Shown: in pieces, positions 8,937 through 17,507 of the stretch
How positions within the stretch are numbered: the first letter of the stretch is position 1
Layout: each line of letters begins with the position of its first letter
From: an uncultured Bacteroidia bacterium
Lineage (GTDB): Bacteria > Bacteroidota > Bacteroidia > Bacteroidales > UBA932
NCBI GenBank assembly: GCA_902780935.1
Contig: CACZHP010000005.1
Span: 16,644 to 80,643 of the forward strand
Length of the DNA stretch: 64,000 nt
Reading direction: 5' to 3'
Program-made: the position numbers and the translations under genes
Notes under the pieces: model-generated
Database searches by the model: none
Seen by the model: the letters and a program-made list of their open reading frames with translations, nothing else
Told to the model about the DNA's origin: nothing

Positions 8937-9756
8937 TGCCTTATTCCTGATTATCAAGCTGTTACGAAAAACGGTTCACCAAGCCAAAAAACGATGACAC
9001 ACGACGCCACTGTTTTTGACGTTCGCATCGCCTTTTCATGAAAATCAGAATCGGGTCCCAAGCCCAGGACACCGATCGGCGTATTTCGTGCCGCAAGGCT
9101 CTTTCCTGAGGTTTCAAGGCACCGTTCAGCGGGAACCGTGTCAGCAGCAAGACCCAAGTCAGCAGCAATAAAGGCATCGAAACGACGCCTACTCCTTCAA
9201 AAGTGCCTTTACGGTGTCATTTCAAATGGCGTAGTGCTCCCTTATCCTCCCATGCTGTTTTTAACATTTGCTCATGACACGGAATACCTGTGGCACACAC
9301 ATGCACTTAGGGATATGTGGTACGAAGACGATGGTGAAGACTACGGCATGTCCTTGATAAGAATTGCAGGCTTAATGTCCCGACTCTCGGATGCGAGGGT
9401 AAATGGATTGTCCCAGATACTGGAGTGATTACTCAAGTCCCTGTCATTTCGAATAGATCCGACAGTCTTTTATCATGAGAAATACCCTGCTCAGTATAGC
9501 AACGAGTGGTATTTCGTGGTATTATTCCAACTTCGCGAAATATGGCTTCGCAGACACAAATTATATTTGCCATCAGAACGAGGGAATGACTATGAGAAAA
9601 GAAAAAAGGTTACCCTTGTTTTAGGATGTCCTTGGGCCACCAGTGGCATTATAACACCAAGCAGAATCCGAGGTCTCTCTCTCCCGGTTCGTCCGTGTTC
9701 AAGGGTTTGATTAGAGGCTTAGTGTTAATAAAACGGACAAAAAAACTATTGTTATC
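8937..9756. other. Gene-poor stretch at the left edge of the helicase island
   Basis: About 820 bases in which I find no convincing gene. The longest frame (96 codons at 9138-9428) has no recognisable domain, no good ribosome-binding site and codon use unlike its neighbours. There is no tRNA, no inverted-repeat pair I can see and no transposase remnant I recognise. It separates core genes from the accessory block starting at 9757 and may be a decayed junction. Confidence 0.4.
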
Positions 9757-11016
9757 ATGGTTACTAATGAAACAACCAAGACCAAAGAGGGACTATTTAG
9801 ATTCGGGCTCGTCGCCAATCTGAAACAGGGAGTTTTCCTCAAAGAGCTGCATCGAGTTATTGAAGGAGCCGTTGAAGAGCTCCCGACATCACAAGAACTG
9901 CGAGCGATCGCAGACGATGCAGAAACTATCTATTTAAATGCAAGTGGCTATCCCAAAGATCGTGACGGCTCTCGCGTAACTGAATCAACCTCTAAATTCA
10001 TTGCTTTTAACACCGGCTATCAAACACTTGATGGCGAGGATGTTTATGGTTGGTTTGAAAAGGAAGACAACGGCGTTTTTGTCGGAGTAAACTGGAACAC
10101 ATTAGGTGAAATCCGGGCATATGCATCTGTGCAGAAGTTCCAATTGAAGAGCTTCAAGATGGGCAAGTTCTATTTCAAGGATCTTGACGACTGTAATGCC
10201 TTCTTGGAGGACCTGGCTAAAAAAACCATCGACGAGGATTGGAACTACAAGAAAAAACCGTCCAAAATATCAGCACCTATTCTCCGTTCGTACATTCAAA
10301 CCCTTTTCTCCAAGTTGGAAAAGGAGCGCGAATCTGGAGAACCGGATAAGATTATCAAAAACAAAGACGGAAGTCACATTATCTTCAATACAAATCTCCT
10401 TGACCGGTTCTTTAACGACGAATATATCATAGCCGAAGTAAAGAAGATTGATGACACACAAGAGGTGTATATAAACCCAGTCCGTGTTTCAAAGGATTCC
10501 GGGTCTGAACTCATCAAGTATGGTTTTTCACGAAATGTCGCACCAAAGCCTCCCAAGTTCTTCGAGAATGTAAACGAGGTTATTTTCCATCCTGAGTATT
10601 ATATCGAGAAGAGCTATGACAGCCTCACTCATATAATAGAGCAGCGCATTGACCGTTTTCCCGAGGAGCAGAAAGGGAAAACGTCAGATAACCTTGCCAA
10701 CAAACTCTATAATGCTATCGATTATGCTCTAGCTATTGCACAGCGCAACTATAAGTATATCGTACCTATTTACTACCCTCGCTTCGATACGATTTCTTTC
10801 ATTATGCCGATATTCCTGGAACGGAGCTACAAGAAACGTCCTGATTTTGCTCTGGTGCTACAAAACATTCCGCCAGTTCTGGATCGCGATGGTAAGGTCG
10901 TCGAGGAAGGATACTATGTTGCCCGTACCATTCTTGACCTAGAGGATGGTTACCAAGATGCCCGAGTTATTGCAAAGCCGGATGAGTCTTGGCTTAACCC
11001 TGGGGAGATCAAATAA
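9757..11016 (+). CDS. DUF3825 domain protein
   Basis: The 419-residue soluble protein ends in a DUF3825 domain (about residues 270-415). It is recognised by IVPIYYPRFDTISFIMPIFL, then FALVLQN, YYVARTILDLEDGYQDARVI and the closing AKPDESWL. The N-terminal LFRFGLVANL also fits the start seen in such proteins. DUF3825 has no established activity; in other bacteria it occurs alone or with OST-HTH/LOTUS-type RNA-binding modules. Here it stands upstream of a WYL regulator and two helicases, so a defence or nucleic-acid role is plausible but unproven. A strong terminator follows. Confidence 0.75.
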   Translation: MVTNETTKTKEGLFRFGLVANLKQGVFLKELHRVIEGAVEELPTSQELRAIADDAETIYLNASGYPKDRDGSRVTESTSKFIAFNTGYQTLDGEDVYGWFEKEDNGVFVGVNWNTLGEIRAYASVQKFQLKSFKMGKFYFKDLDDCNAFLEDLAKKTIDEDWNYKKKPSKISAPILRSYIQTLFSKLEKERESGEPDKIIKNKDGSHIIFNTNLLDRFFNDEYIIAEVKKIDDTQEVYINPVRVSKDSGSELIKYGFSRNVAPKPPKFFENVNEVIFHPEYYIEKSYDSLTHIIEQRIDRFPEEQKGKTSDNLANKLYNAIDYALAIAQRNYKYIVPIYYPRFDTISFIMPIFLERSYKKRPDFALVLQNIPPVLDRDGKVVEEGYYVARTILDLEDGYQDARVIAKPDESWLNPGEIK

Positions 11017-11020
11017 ATGG

Positions 11021-11048
11021 GGCGCTCAAGAGAGCGCCTTCTTTTTTT
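11021..11048 (+). terminator. Terminator after the DUF3825 gene
   Basis: GGCGCTC (11021-11027) pairs with GAGCGCC (11032-11038), loop AAGA, followed by TTCTTTTTTT. It separates the DUF3825 gene from the WYL regulator gene. Confidence 0.85.
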
Positions 11049-11121
11049 GGGGGCATATCATTGCGAAGATACGTTTCGCAAAATATCCTTATCTTTGTCT
11101 TCGTAACCAACTATAAGCAGT

Positions 11122-12210
11122 ATGCCAGCAAACAAAAACGCCATCGTAAGATACAGGATTCTGGACAGGAAACTGTCTGACCAGCACCATTACTACACCC
11201 GCACCCAGTTATTGAATGCGGTTAACGATTATCTAAAGGGCATTGACGAATCCCTTCAGGTCAGCAAGCGTACAATAGAAATGGACCTGAGAGATATGGA
11301 GGATATTTTCCAGATCGACCTCGATGAGAGCAAATTAATCAACGGGAAAGCTGTAATTCGGTATGCAGATCAGACGAGATCCATCTTCTCAAAACCACTA
11401 TCGGACGATGAGAAAATGCTTCTGAATGAAGTGTTAAGCACACTTGGCCAGTTCTCCGGGCTGGACAATTTCACATGGCTGGATGACTTGAAAACAAAAA
11501 TAGGGAGCCAGCTTTCTTTCGGCGGAAGTGAGTTTGACGCTGGGAATGGTGCCCCGCAGAGAAAAGTGATTAGTTTCAGCTCAAACGAATTCCTTCAGAA
11601 TAAGGAGTATTTAGGGTGGTTCTTCTCTGCCATAACCAACAAGAAGGTCGTCTCAATCACATACCGGAAATTTGATGCTGACATAGCGCAGGAAATCATC
11701 GCCTACCCTTATATGCTTAAACAGTATCGGGACAGATGGTACCTGTTGTGCACTCCAACCTGCGACAAGAAGCTGCCATACAACCCGCATTTCATTGCCA
11801 ATATCCCACTGGACAGGATTGAGGCATACGAGGAAGTGCAAAACATTCCTTATGTGGAGTGCCAGGTGGACATCGACGAACTCTTCGATGACATAGTGGG
11901 AGTGACATATTACTGGGACAAACCCGTAGAACACGTTGTGTTCGCCGTTCACAAGTCCTCCGCCAACTATATTCGCACAAAGCCAATTCATCCATATCAG
12001 GCCGAGTTGTCAAAGGAGGACCAGGCCGAACTACGTCGAGAGAACCCCAAACTGGAAGATTATTCCTTTTTCTCCCTAGATTGTAAGTTAAACTACGAAC
12101 TGTCCTCGTTATTCAGAAGCTATGGTCCCAGCTTAATCGTCCTCTCTCCTAACACTTTACGGGAGGAGATGAAAGGGAACGCTAGAAGGCAGATTGAGTT
12201 ATATTCATAG
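11122..12210 (+). CDS. WYL-domain transcriptional regulator (island copy)
   Basis: The 362-residue protein has an N-terminal winged helix (NAIVRYRILDRKL... YTRTQLLNAVNDYL... SKRTIEMDLRDME) and a WYL domain from about residue 180 (VVSITYRKFDADIAQEIIAYPYMLKQYRDRWYLLC shows the core in two pieces). WYL proteins sense nucleic acid or nucleotide ligands and often control phage defence. A TATCTTTG -7 box lies at 11090-11097. The protein matches the regulator at 60856-61971 almost from end to end (for example FSKPLSDDEK and TLGQF are shared), so the two are paralogues. It may control the DUF3825 gene or the divergent helicase block. Confidence 0.9.
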   Translation: MPANKNAIVRYRILDRKLSDQHHYYTRTQLLNAVNDYLKGIDESLQVSKRTIEMDLRDMEDIFQIDLDESKLINGKAVIRYADQTRSIFSKPLSDDEKMLLNEVLSTLGQFSGLDNFTWLDDLKTKIGSQLSFGGSEFDAGNGAPQRKVISFSSNEFLQNKEYLGWFFSAITNKKVVSITYRKFDADIAQEIIAYPYMLKQYRDRWYLLCTPTCDKKLPYNPHFIANIPLDRIEAYEEVQNIPYVECQVDIDELFDDIVGVTYYWDKPVEHVVFAVHKSSANYIRTKPIHPYQAELSKEDQAELRRENPKLEDYSFFSLDCKLNYELSSLFRSYGPSLIVLSPNTLREEMKGNARRQIELYS

Positions 12211-12244
12211 TTTTACTATAGGCTCAAGCCTGAGCTGCAGATAC

Positions 12245-15133
12245 TTACGCCCAAGGGTCGAGGTACTCTTCATTTCCTCCAGAAGTTTGGATACTACCAT
12301 TCTCATCAAATGAAGGAGCCTGATCTTCTTCAATGGGGTGACATGTTAAGCAGCGCAATTCATGGTTCCCCGCCCTATCAACATAATCAGTTTTCTGTGT
12401 TCCACATTGCGGACAAAAAACCATATTTAGTTCTTTGTGTCCTTTTCCTGCATTTCGTGATATAAAGGCCGGAATATGTCTTCCTTGGCGTTGATACTTC
12501 AGCGCCATAGATTCGAAAAACTTATTTGAACAACATGAATTACATGTCGGACAAATATACAACCCATTAGGACATTGTTTTGTTTCCCTTGAATCAATGA
12601 TTCCTTTCTTACAGTCGTAACAATAATTAAGATAGACTTCTTTATTGTACTCAGAACAGACAGGCAAAAGACATTTGAAACGGGTATGTCCCTTTGGTTG
12701 AGCGGGAAACAGAATGTGCCCACATTCACGGCATGTTAGCCTCTTATAGAAACGAATTGCTTTATTAATCTGGTTCACAAACTGGTTGTATACCTGATTA
12801 GGAATAAAACCGGCCTCTGTCTCCTCCAAGACATTATATCCGATTATCTCCAGAATATGGATAAGAGACAACTCTTTCCATTCAGGCTCCTTTTTTATGC
12901 TGGTCAAGAAGCACATATCACCTTGACAATAGGCACATTTACGACCAGTGAGCAGATTGGGTTCGTCGGCAAGTTCTGGGGCACAATAAATCTCTCTTTC
13001 GCGATAATAGTGCTTTATCTTCTTTACGAAGCATTCCGGGCTTTCTTCCCCGCGACCATATTGCGAGTCTGTTTGTGCGCGCTCATAAAGAGTTTGGTCA
13101 TAATCACATTCAAGTGTTTCTCCGAACAGAGCAATCAGACGATTCTTGACACGCTCCTTCACTACGGCATCTTCTACACCCGGGGGAATTCCGATATGCG
13201 AGGAGTCGTTCATCTCCGCTTTCATTTTAATGGGGAACGAAAACATCCGAATCAATTCCGCATCATTTCGATCCGAAATGTATGGGGTAAGCGTCCCATA
13301 ATTATCAAGAAAGAACTGTTCAAGTTTTTCAAAAGTAAGTGATTCCTTAATCAGTTCAGGAGTGAAATATGTGTATTCATATTCCTCAATGCAACCATAT
13401 TCCTCTGGGTCTTCATTGACTAATATCCTCTGCAAAGAAATATTATCGATATCCTCATTATTTCTGAGCATCCAGCGATCCTCTTTAATTGTGGCTGATC
13501 GAATTATCGGCTCTCCGGTTGAGGGATCACGTTTTATAAGCCCAAGTGTTTCGTCAATTTCTACTATTTCTACTTGATGCGATATCTGATCACAGTATCT
13601 TGACAACACTCTGTGCTTTACATCGTCTATTGAGTGGCCTTCAATTGTATATGAATCGTCATCCAGCATATCAGGTGTTAGGATTATAACACATTGGGTA
13701 AGATCTACGAATTTACGGAGGAATGTAAAATCTTCATGACCGCGTGCCCTCCATAGATTCTCCCAGATTCTTTCTTCGTCGTATTTAGGCTTTTTTGATT
13801 CAAGATAATGATTATATTTTCCTGTTTTACAATCATATGAGAGTTTATAGACAGAATGAAATACTCTGTCAGTGTGACGTTGAAAGATTGTTTTGATTGA
13901 ACTTGACAACGACTCTTCTTCAAACATCAAGTCGTCTAATTCATATTGAAGATAGAACTCGGCAAAACCTCGAAACTCTTTGTTTAGAACAACCCCGCCT
14001 TGGCAATAGCATAGCCAGTCATAAAACTTCATCTCAACAGGTCGATTCAATTCAATAGCTTTTTGTATCGCCCAATCAAGAATCCCGTCGCTTACTTGAA
14101 ATTGCTGTTGGTTGGTTTCTCTGTATGTATCAAGGCAGTCTAAAAGAAACTCCGTTGACACATTACGATTTCCTGGCCACTTCTCAAATATATATCTTAA
14201 AGTCGAATAGTACTGATAGTTTTGTGATGCAAATACTTTTAGAGTCTCGCTATCATAGGAGAGCACGTTTCTTTTAACATCGTAAAAGTATCTTTTTATT
14301 GTGGTGCTTCTCTTCTCCTCACTCAGATACGGGAAGAAAGCATCAAGTTCCTGGAGAGAGATGCTTATCGAATCATCATTTAGCCATTGGATAAAACGGT
14401 TAAAACCGGTCGGGTTATCAAGTTCGCTCTTTTTCGCCAGATTATATAATTTATCGGCTAAGTTGTGGACACAGATATCCTTGTATTCTAAACCATACTG
14501 TTGTGCAGCCTCTATAAGAGCGTTTGGAAAAAACAATTGAACTGTTCTGCCAACAGCATTGTTGAGTTCTGTTATCTGCTGTATTTTGGAAACACTTAGC
14601 CCAAATGCAACGTGATTGATTAAACCGATTAACTGAGACTGTATATCCTCGCTGAAAGAATTGAGGGCATTGATGATTATATCGGGATTAATCTGGAATT
14701 TACCTAAAGCAATGGCAAGATTAGCGTATGCCATTTTATCGCCCATTCTTAGAAATGCGTTGGTGTCGTAAAACAAACAGCCCCAATCTTCAACCGAGTT
14801 AGCATTGAATCGGCTCGCCACCAAATTGTATTCGATCAGTTCTTCGTCATTTGACTGAAAAGGGGCGACCATTACTAGTGAACAAGCATCGCTGCCAATA
14901 CGAGCGTTTCTATAAATCTCTGTTGTATCACTCTTTCCATCAATGTGAATGGTACAGAGAATGGGCGCATCACTATCACCGTATCGCTTGTTAAAAGAGA
15001 CTCTTTTGCTATACCTTACAACCGCAGGACGTCGTACTTGGCCAAACCGACTCTCGTATCCTTCGTATTTGAGGTAAATCTTATTGTCCTTTATCATACT
15101 TGCGATGGGAAATCGTGGATAAAACACCGTCAA
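12245..15133 (-). CDS. Large zinc-ribbon protein of unknown function (962 aa)
   Basis: I do not recognise a family. The N-terminal ~650 residues are soluble, mixed alpha/beta, with no Walker A, signal peptide or membrane segment. The C-terminal third carries several zinc-binding knots: KCAYCQGDMC, CRECG, CYDCKKG, CPNGLYICPTCNSCC, FCPQCG and RCLTC. It is divergent from the UvrD-type helicase gene, with only 71 bases between the starts, and convergent with the WYL gene. GC is lower than in the core genes. The pairing with two helicases and a WYL regulator suggests a nucleic-acid-targeting accessory system; activity cannot be inferred. Confidence 0.6.
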   Translation of the reverse strand: MTVFYPRFPIASMIKDNKIYLKYEGYESRFGQVRRPAVVRYSKRVSFNKRYGDSDAPILCTIHIDGKSDTTEIYRNARIGSDACSLVMVAPFQSNDEELIEYNLVASRFNANSVEDWGCLFYDTNAFLRMGDKMAYANLAIALGKFQINPDIIINALNSFSEDIQSQLIGLINHVAFGLSVSKIQQITELNNAVGRTVQLFFPNALIEAAQQYGLEYKDICVHNLADKLYNLAKKSELDNPTGFNRFIQWLNDDSISISLQELDAFFPYLSEEKRSTTIKRYFYDVKRNVLSYDSETLKVFASQNYQYYSTLRYIFEKWPGNRNVSTEFLLDCLDTYRETNQQQFQVSDGILDWAIQKAIELNRPVEMKFYDWLCYCQGGVVLNKEFRGFAEFYLQYELDDLMFEEESLSSSIKTIFQRHTDRVFHSVYKLSYDCKTGKYNHYLESKKPKYDEERIWENLWRARGHEDFTFLRKFVDLTQCVIILTPDMLDDDSYTIEGHSIDDVKHRVLSRYCDQISHQVEIVEIDETLGLIKRDPSTGEPIIRSATIKEDRWMLRNNEDIDNISLQRILVNEDPEEYGCIEEYEYTYFTPELIKESLTFEKLEQFFLDNYGTLTPYISDRNDAELIRMFSFPIKMKAEMNDSSHIGIPPGVEDAVVKERVKNRLIALFGETLECDYDQTLYERAQTDSQYGRGEESPECFVKKIKHYYREREIYCAPELADEPNLLTGRKCAYCQGDMCFLTSIKKEPEWKELSLIHILEIIGYNVLEETEAGFIPNQVYNQFVNQINKAIRFYKRLTCRECGHILFPAQPKGHTRFKCLLPVCSEYNKEVYLNYCYDCKKGIIDSRETKQCPNGLYICPTCNSCCSNKFFESMALKYQRQGRHIPAFISRNAGKGHKELNMVFCPQCGTQKTDYVDRAGNHELRCLTCHPIEEDQAPSFDENGSIQTSGGNEEYLDPWA

Positions 15134-15204
15134 AGTTAGTTAATTATCGTATAGCCGTCAAATTTTTGTAAATTTGTAACTTAAACCACGAAACGTTTTT
15201 TCGT

Positions 15205-17391
15205 ATGGAAGAGAAACAAGTACACCTCTTCTATGAAGAGATGAAAAATACCTTTGTTAAACCAAGTAGCGATTGGGTTGACAAAGCAAAGACTTTTCGA
15301 ACCTTACTTGAAAAGTTCTTCCAGAATCTTACACCAGAGATGGATTCACAGGCCACTCTTTGGGAAAGGATGGTTGCTTATTACGATGCCAATCCTGATG
15401 AGGATGCCATGAAATCTCGCGTGCATCGGATCAGAAAGAAATTGAACGACATCGTTCATGATGAACTTGAAATAGGTCCGGAAGATGTAAAACATGTAGT
15501 CGTTACCAAAGAAGAGATTAGAAAGATATATGAGGATTTCGTACTTGTAGTCTACAATTCTACGAAAGTTTTCCCTGACGGCGCAACATTCGAGCTTCTC
15601 GGGATAAATCAGTCTGATTGCCTCAAGGGGCTGAACGAGCAGCAAAAAGATGCTGTTCTTGCAGATTCCCGGATTGTTTTCGTTAACGCCGGCCCCGGAA
15701 CCGGAAAGACCACCCTCCTCGTCCAGAAGATGGTTCACCACATCATCAAGAATCCGCAGAGTAATCACATTGTAGCTCTATCATTCACAAATACCGCAGC
15801 CAGGCAGCTGGAAGAGAAGTTTCAACAGCAGGCGTTCAAGTACCTAAAGGAGAATCAATATGAACTCTTCAACGGGACCATTCACTCTTTTTGCCTGCGG
15901 AAAATGCGAAAGTATTATCAGCTAAAGGGCCGCTCTTTTGAATACATGATTATTAGCGACGACGAGTTGTTTGATTTCGCTCCTGACATATGCAGGCTTT
16001 TGAATGACAAATATACCCTGGAAGAGATAAATGGCTTCCTGAGCAATAGTAGCAAGTTGTGGCCGGAGGATTTAACAGCAGCCGTCGCTGACATTAAGAC
16101 TAGGTATAAGTTTATCTCCGTCAATGGCATCCTTTCCTTGTTTGACGACTTGTTATCGAAGGATAAAGACTTCGCCGACTGGATATTAGCCTCGTCGGAC
16201 ATGCTTGTAATTGATGAAGCGCAGGATCTCAATGAGAGCAATTTCAGAATTTTTAGCCGCTTGTTGGAGCTTAAGCCCTCGCTTAAGATGTTTATGGTTG
16301 GAGATCCCCGACAGAACATATTCGAGTTCAACGGCGGTTCGTACGAGTATTTAGATAAGTTCCTGGCTCAGTATCAAAATGACGTGACTCGTCGAGACCT
16401 TTCCGTCTCATATAGATGTCCGGAGGCTGTACTCGGGTTTGTCAACGGGTTTACCTTTCTGGACTGCGAGAACGTCCCTTTATGTTCCGATATTGCTGGT
16501 CAGATTCAGGCAAAAGCATACCCTACAATTCAAGACGAAAGCGCAAGCGTCGTAGATGCCATTTCAGCTATTGGGGACTTTGATTCTTGCTCCATTATAT
16601 CCCCGAACATTAAAGGATTAGCCAACATTATCGAGCACCTGAACGCCAAAAGTATCCCGTATGTGGTACTGGGGGGCCGCCGTAAGATCAAAAGCCATAT
16701 CAAATTCGTCAACAACCTGTTGCGTATTCTCTACAACAACAACGAAAAAAGTATTCTGTCTGTCTGTAGAGTCCTTGCCATCGATGTCAAGACTCAACCA
16801 ATAGGTGCTCCTCGCCATTTCTCGCCGAAAGAGCTATTCTATCGTAATACATATGGTAGAAGTCTTCGTGAAATTTACAAAGAATATGACAGGCTGGAAT
16901 GGAGTCTTCCCAGTCTGGTCGATGCGATCGTAGACAAACTCTTGCCTACGGGGATGTACACAGAGCCTCAGGTGGCAGAAGATTTCAAAAAGTTAAGGTC
17001 GCTTATCTCGGGTTACGGGACCATCAAAGAGTATTTGGATGCATTTACTATAGATAAGGAGAGGTTTATCCGCTTCTATGAAAAAGACTTTGTTGAAAGT
17101 GTTGCAGCAACAGATGGCCCTTGTCTTACGCTATCAACAATCCACTCGGCGAAAGGCCTGGAATGGAAATACGTTTTTCTGATCGGAATGTACGATCGCA
17201 ATTTCCCGGGTCTTAAGAAATACAGCAACAAGACAACGGATAAGCACGAAAAATACTTGAATACTAAGAAGAAAGAGCTGTACGTTGCCTGTACGAGAGC
17301 CGCACAGCAATTGAATATTTCCTATCCGGAAGTCATCGAGAGTATTGAACAAACCCCTTCTCGCCTTATTGCCGGTTTGGAGATTAGTTAA
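15205..17391 (+). CDS. UvrD/PcrA-like SF1 helicase with DUF4145/HEPN-like N-terminus
   Basis: The 728-residue protein has a helical N-terminus (about 1-120) with RKKLNDIVHDELEI, resembling DUF4145/HEPN-like bundles found on restriction helicases. SF1A helicase motifs follow: LNEQQKDAV (Q motif), NAGPGTGKTTLL (Walker A, about 161-172), LVIDEAQDLN (Walker B), VGDPRQNIFEFNGG (motif III), SYRCPEAV (motif IV), STIHSAKGLEW (motif V) and YVACTRAAQQL (motif VI). It should unwind DNA 3' to 5' with ATP. No nuclease domain is visible. The N-terminal domain call is inference from pattern; the helicase call is firm. Confidence 0.88.
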   Translation: MEEKQVHLFYEEMKNTFVKPSSDWVDKAKTFRTLLEKFFQNLTPEMDSQATLWERMVAYYDANPDEDAMKSRVHRIRKKLNDIVHDELEIGPEDVKHVVVTKEEIRKIYEDFVLVVYNSTKVFPDGATFELLGINQSDCLKGLNEQQKDAVLADSRIVFVNAGPGTGKTTLLVQKMVHHIIKNPQSNHIVALSFTNTAARQLEEKFQQQAFKYLKENQYELFNGTIHSFCLRKMRKYYQLKGRSFEYMIISDDELFDFAPDICRLLNDKYTLEEINGFLSNSSKLWPEDLTAAVADIKTRYKFISVNGILSLFDDLLSKDKDFADWILASSDMLVIDEAQDLNESNFRIFSRLLELKPSLKMFMVGDPRQNIFEFNGGSYEYLDKFLAQYQNDVTRRDLSVSYRCPEAVLGFVNGFTFLDCENVPLCSDIAGQIQAKAYPTIQDESASVVDAISAIGDFDSCSIISPNIKGLANIIEHLNAKSIPYVVLGGRRKIKSHIKFVNNLLRILYNNNEKSILSVCRVLAIDVKTQPIGAPRHFSPKELFYRNTYGRSLREIYKEYDRLEWSLPSLVDAIVDKLLPTGMYTEPQVAEDFKKLRSLISGYGTIKEYLDAFTIDKERFIRFYEKDFVESVAATDGPCLTLSTIHSAKGLEWKYVFLIGMYDRNFPGLKKYSNKTTDKHEKYLNTKKKELYVACTRAAQQLNISYPEVIESIEQTPSRLIAGLEIS

Positions 17392-17475
17392 TGCATATGA
17401 CATAAACGCGGAGTTTTAATCTCGCGCTATTCTTTTTACGACCACGATGCGAAAAAACACTGCGCGTCGTGGTTT

Positions 17476-17483
17476 TACCTTTG
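17476..17483 (+). promoter_or_regulatory. -7 box upstream of the PIF1-type helicase gene
   Basis: TACCTTTG fits TAnnTTTG and lies 25 bases before the ATG. Just upstream (about 17439-17474) is an imperfect hairpin built on ACCACGA...TCGTGGT, which could end the previous transcript. The second helicase gene may therefore have its own promoter. Confidence 0.4.
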
Positions 17484-17507
17484 TCGTGAAAAGAAAAAAC
17501 AATTGTC

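Noticed and set aside
9138-9428. A 96-codon frame in the gene-poor region
   Set aside because: No domain, no clear ribosome-binding site and odd composition; too weak to call a gene.
8719-9756. An integration site or insertion sequence remnant at the island edge
   Set aside because: I found no tRNA, direct repeat pair or transposase fragment that would support it.
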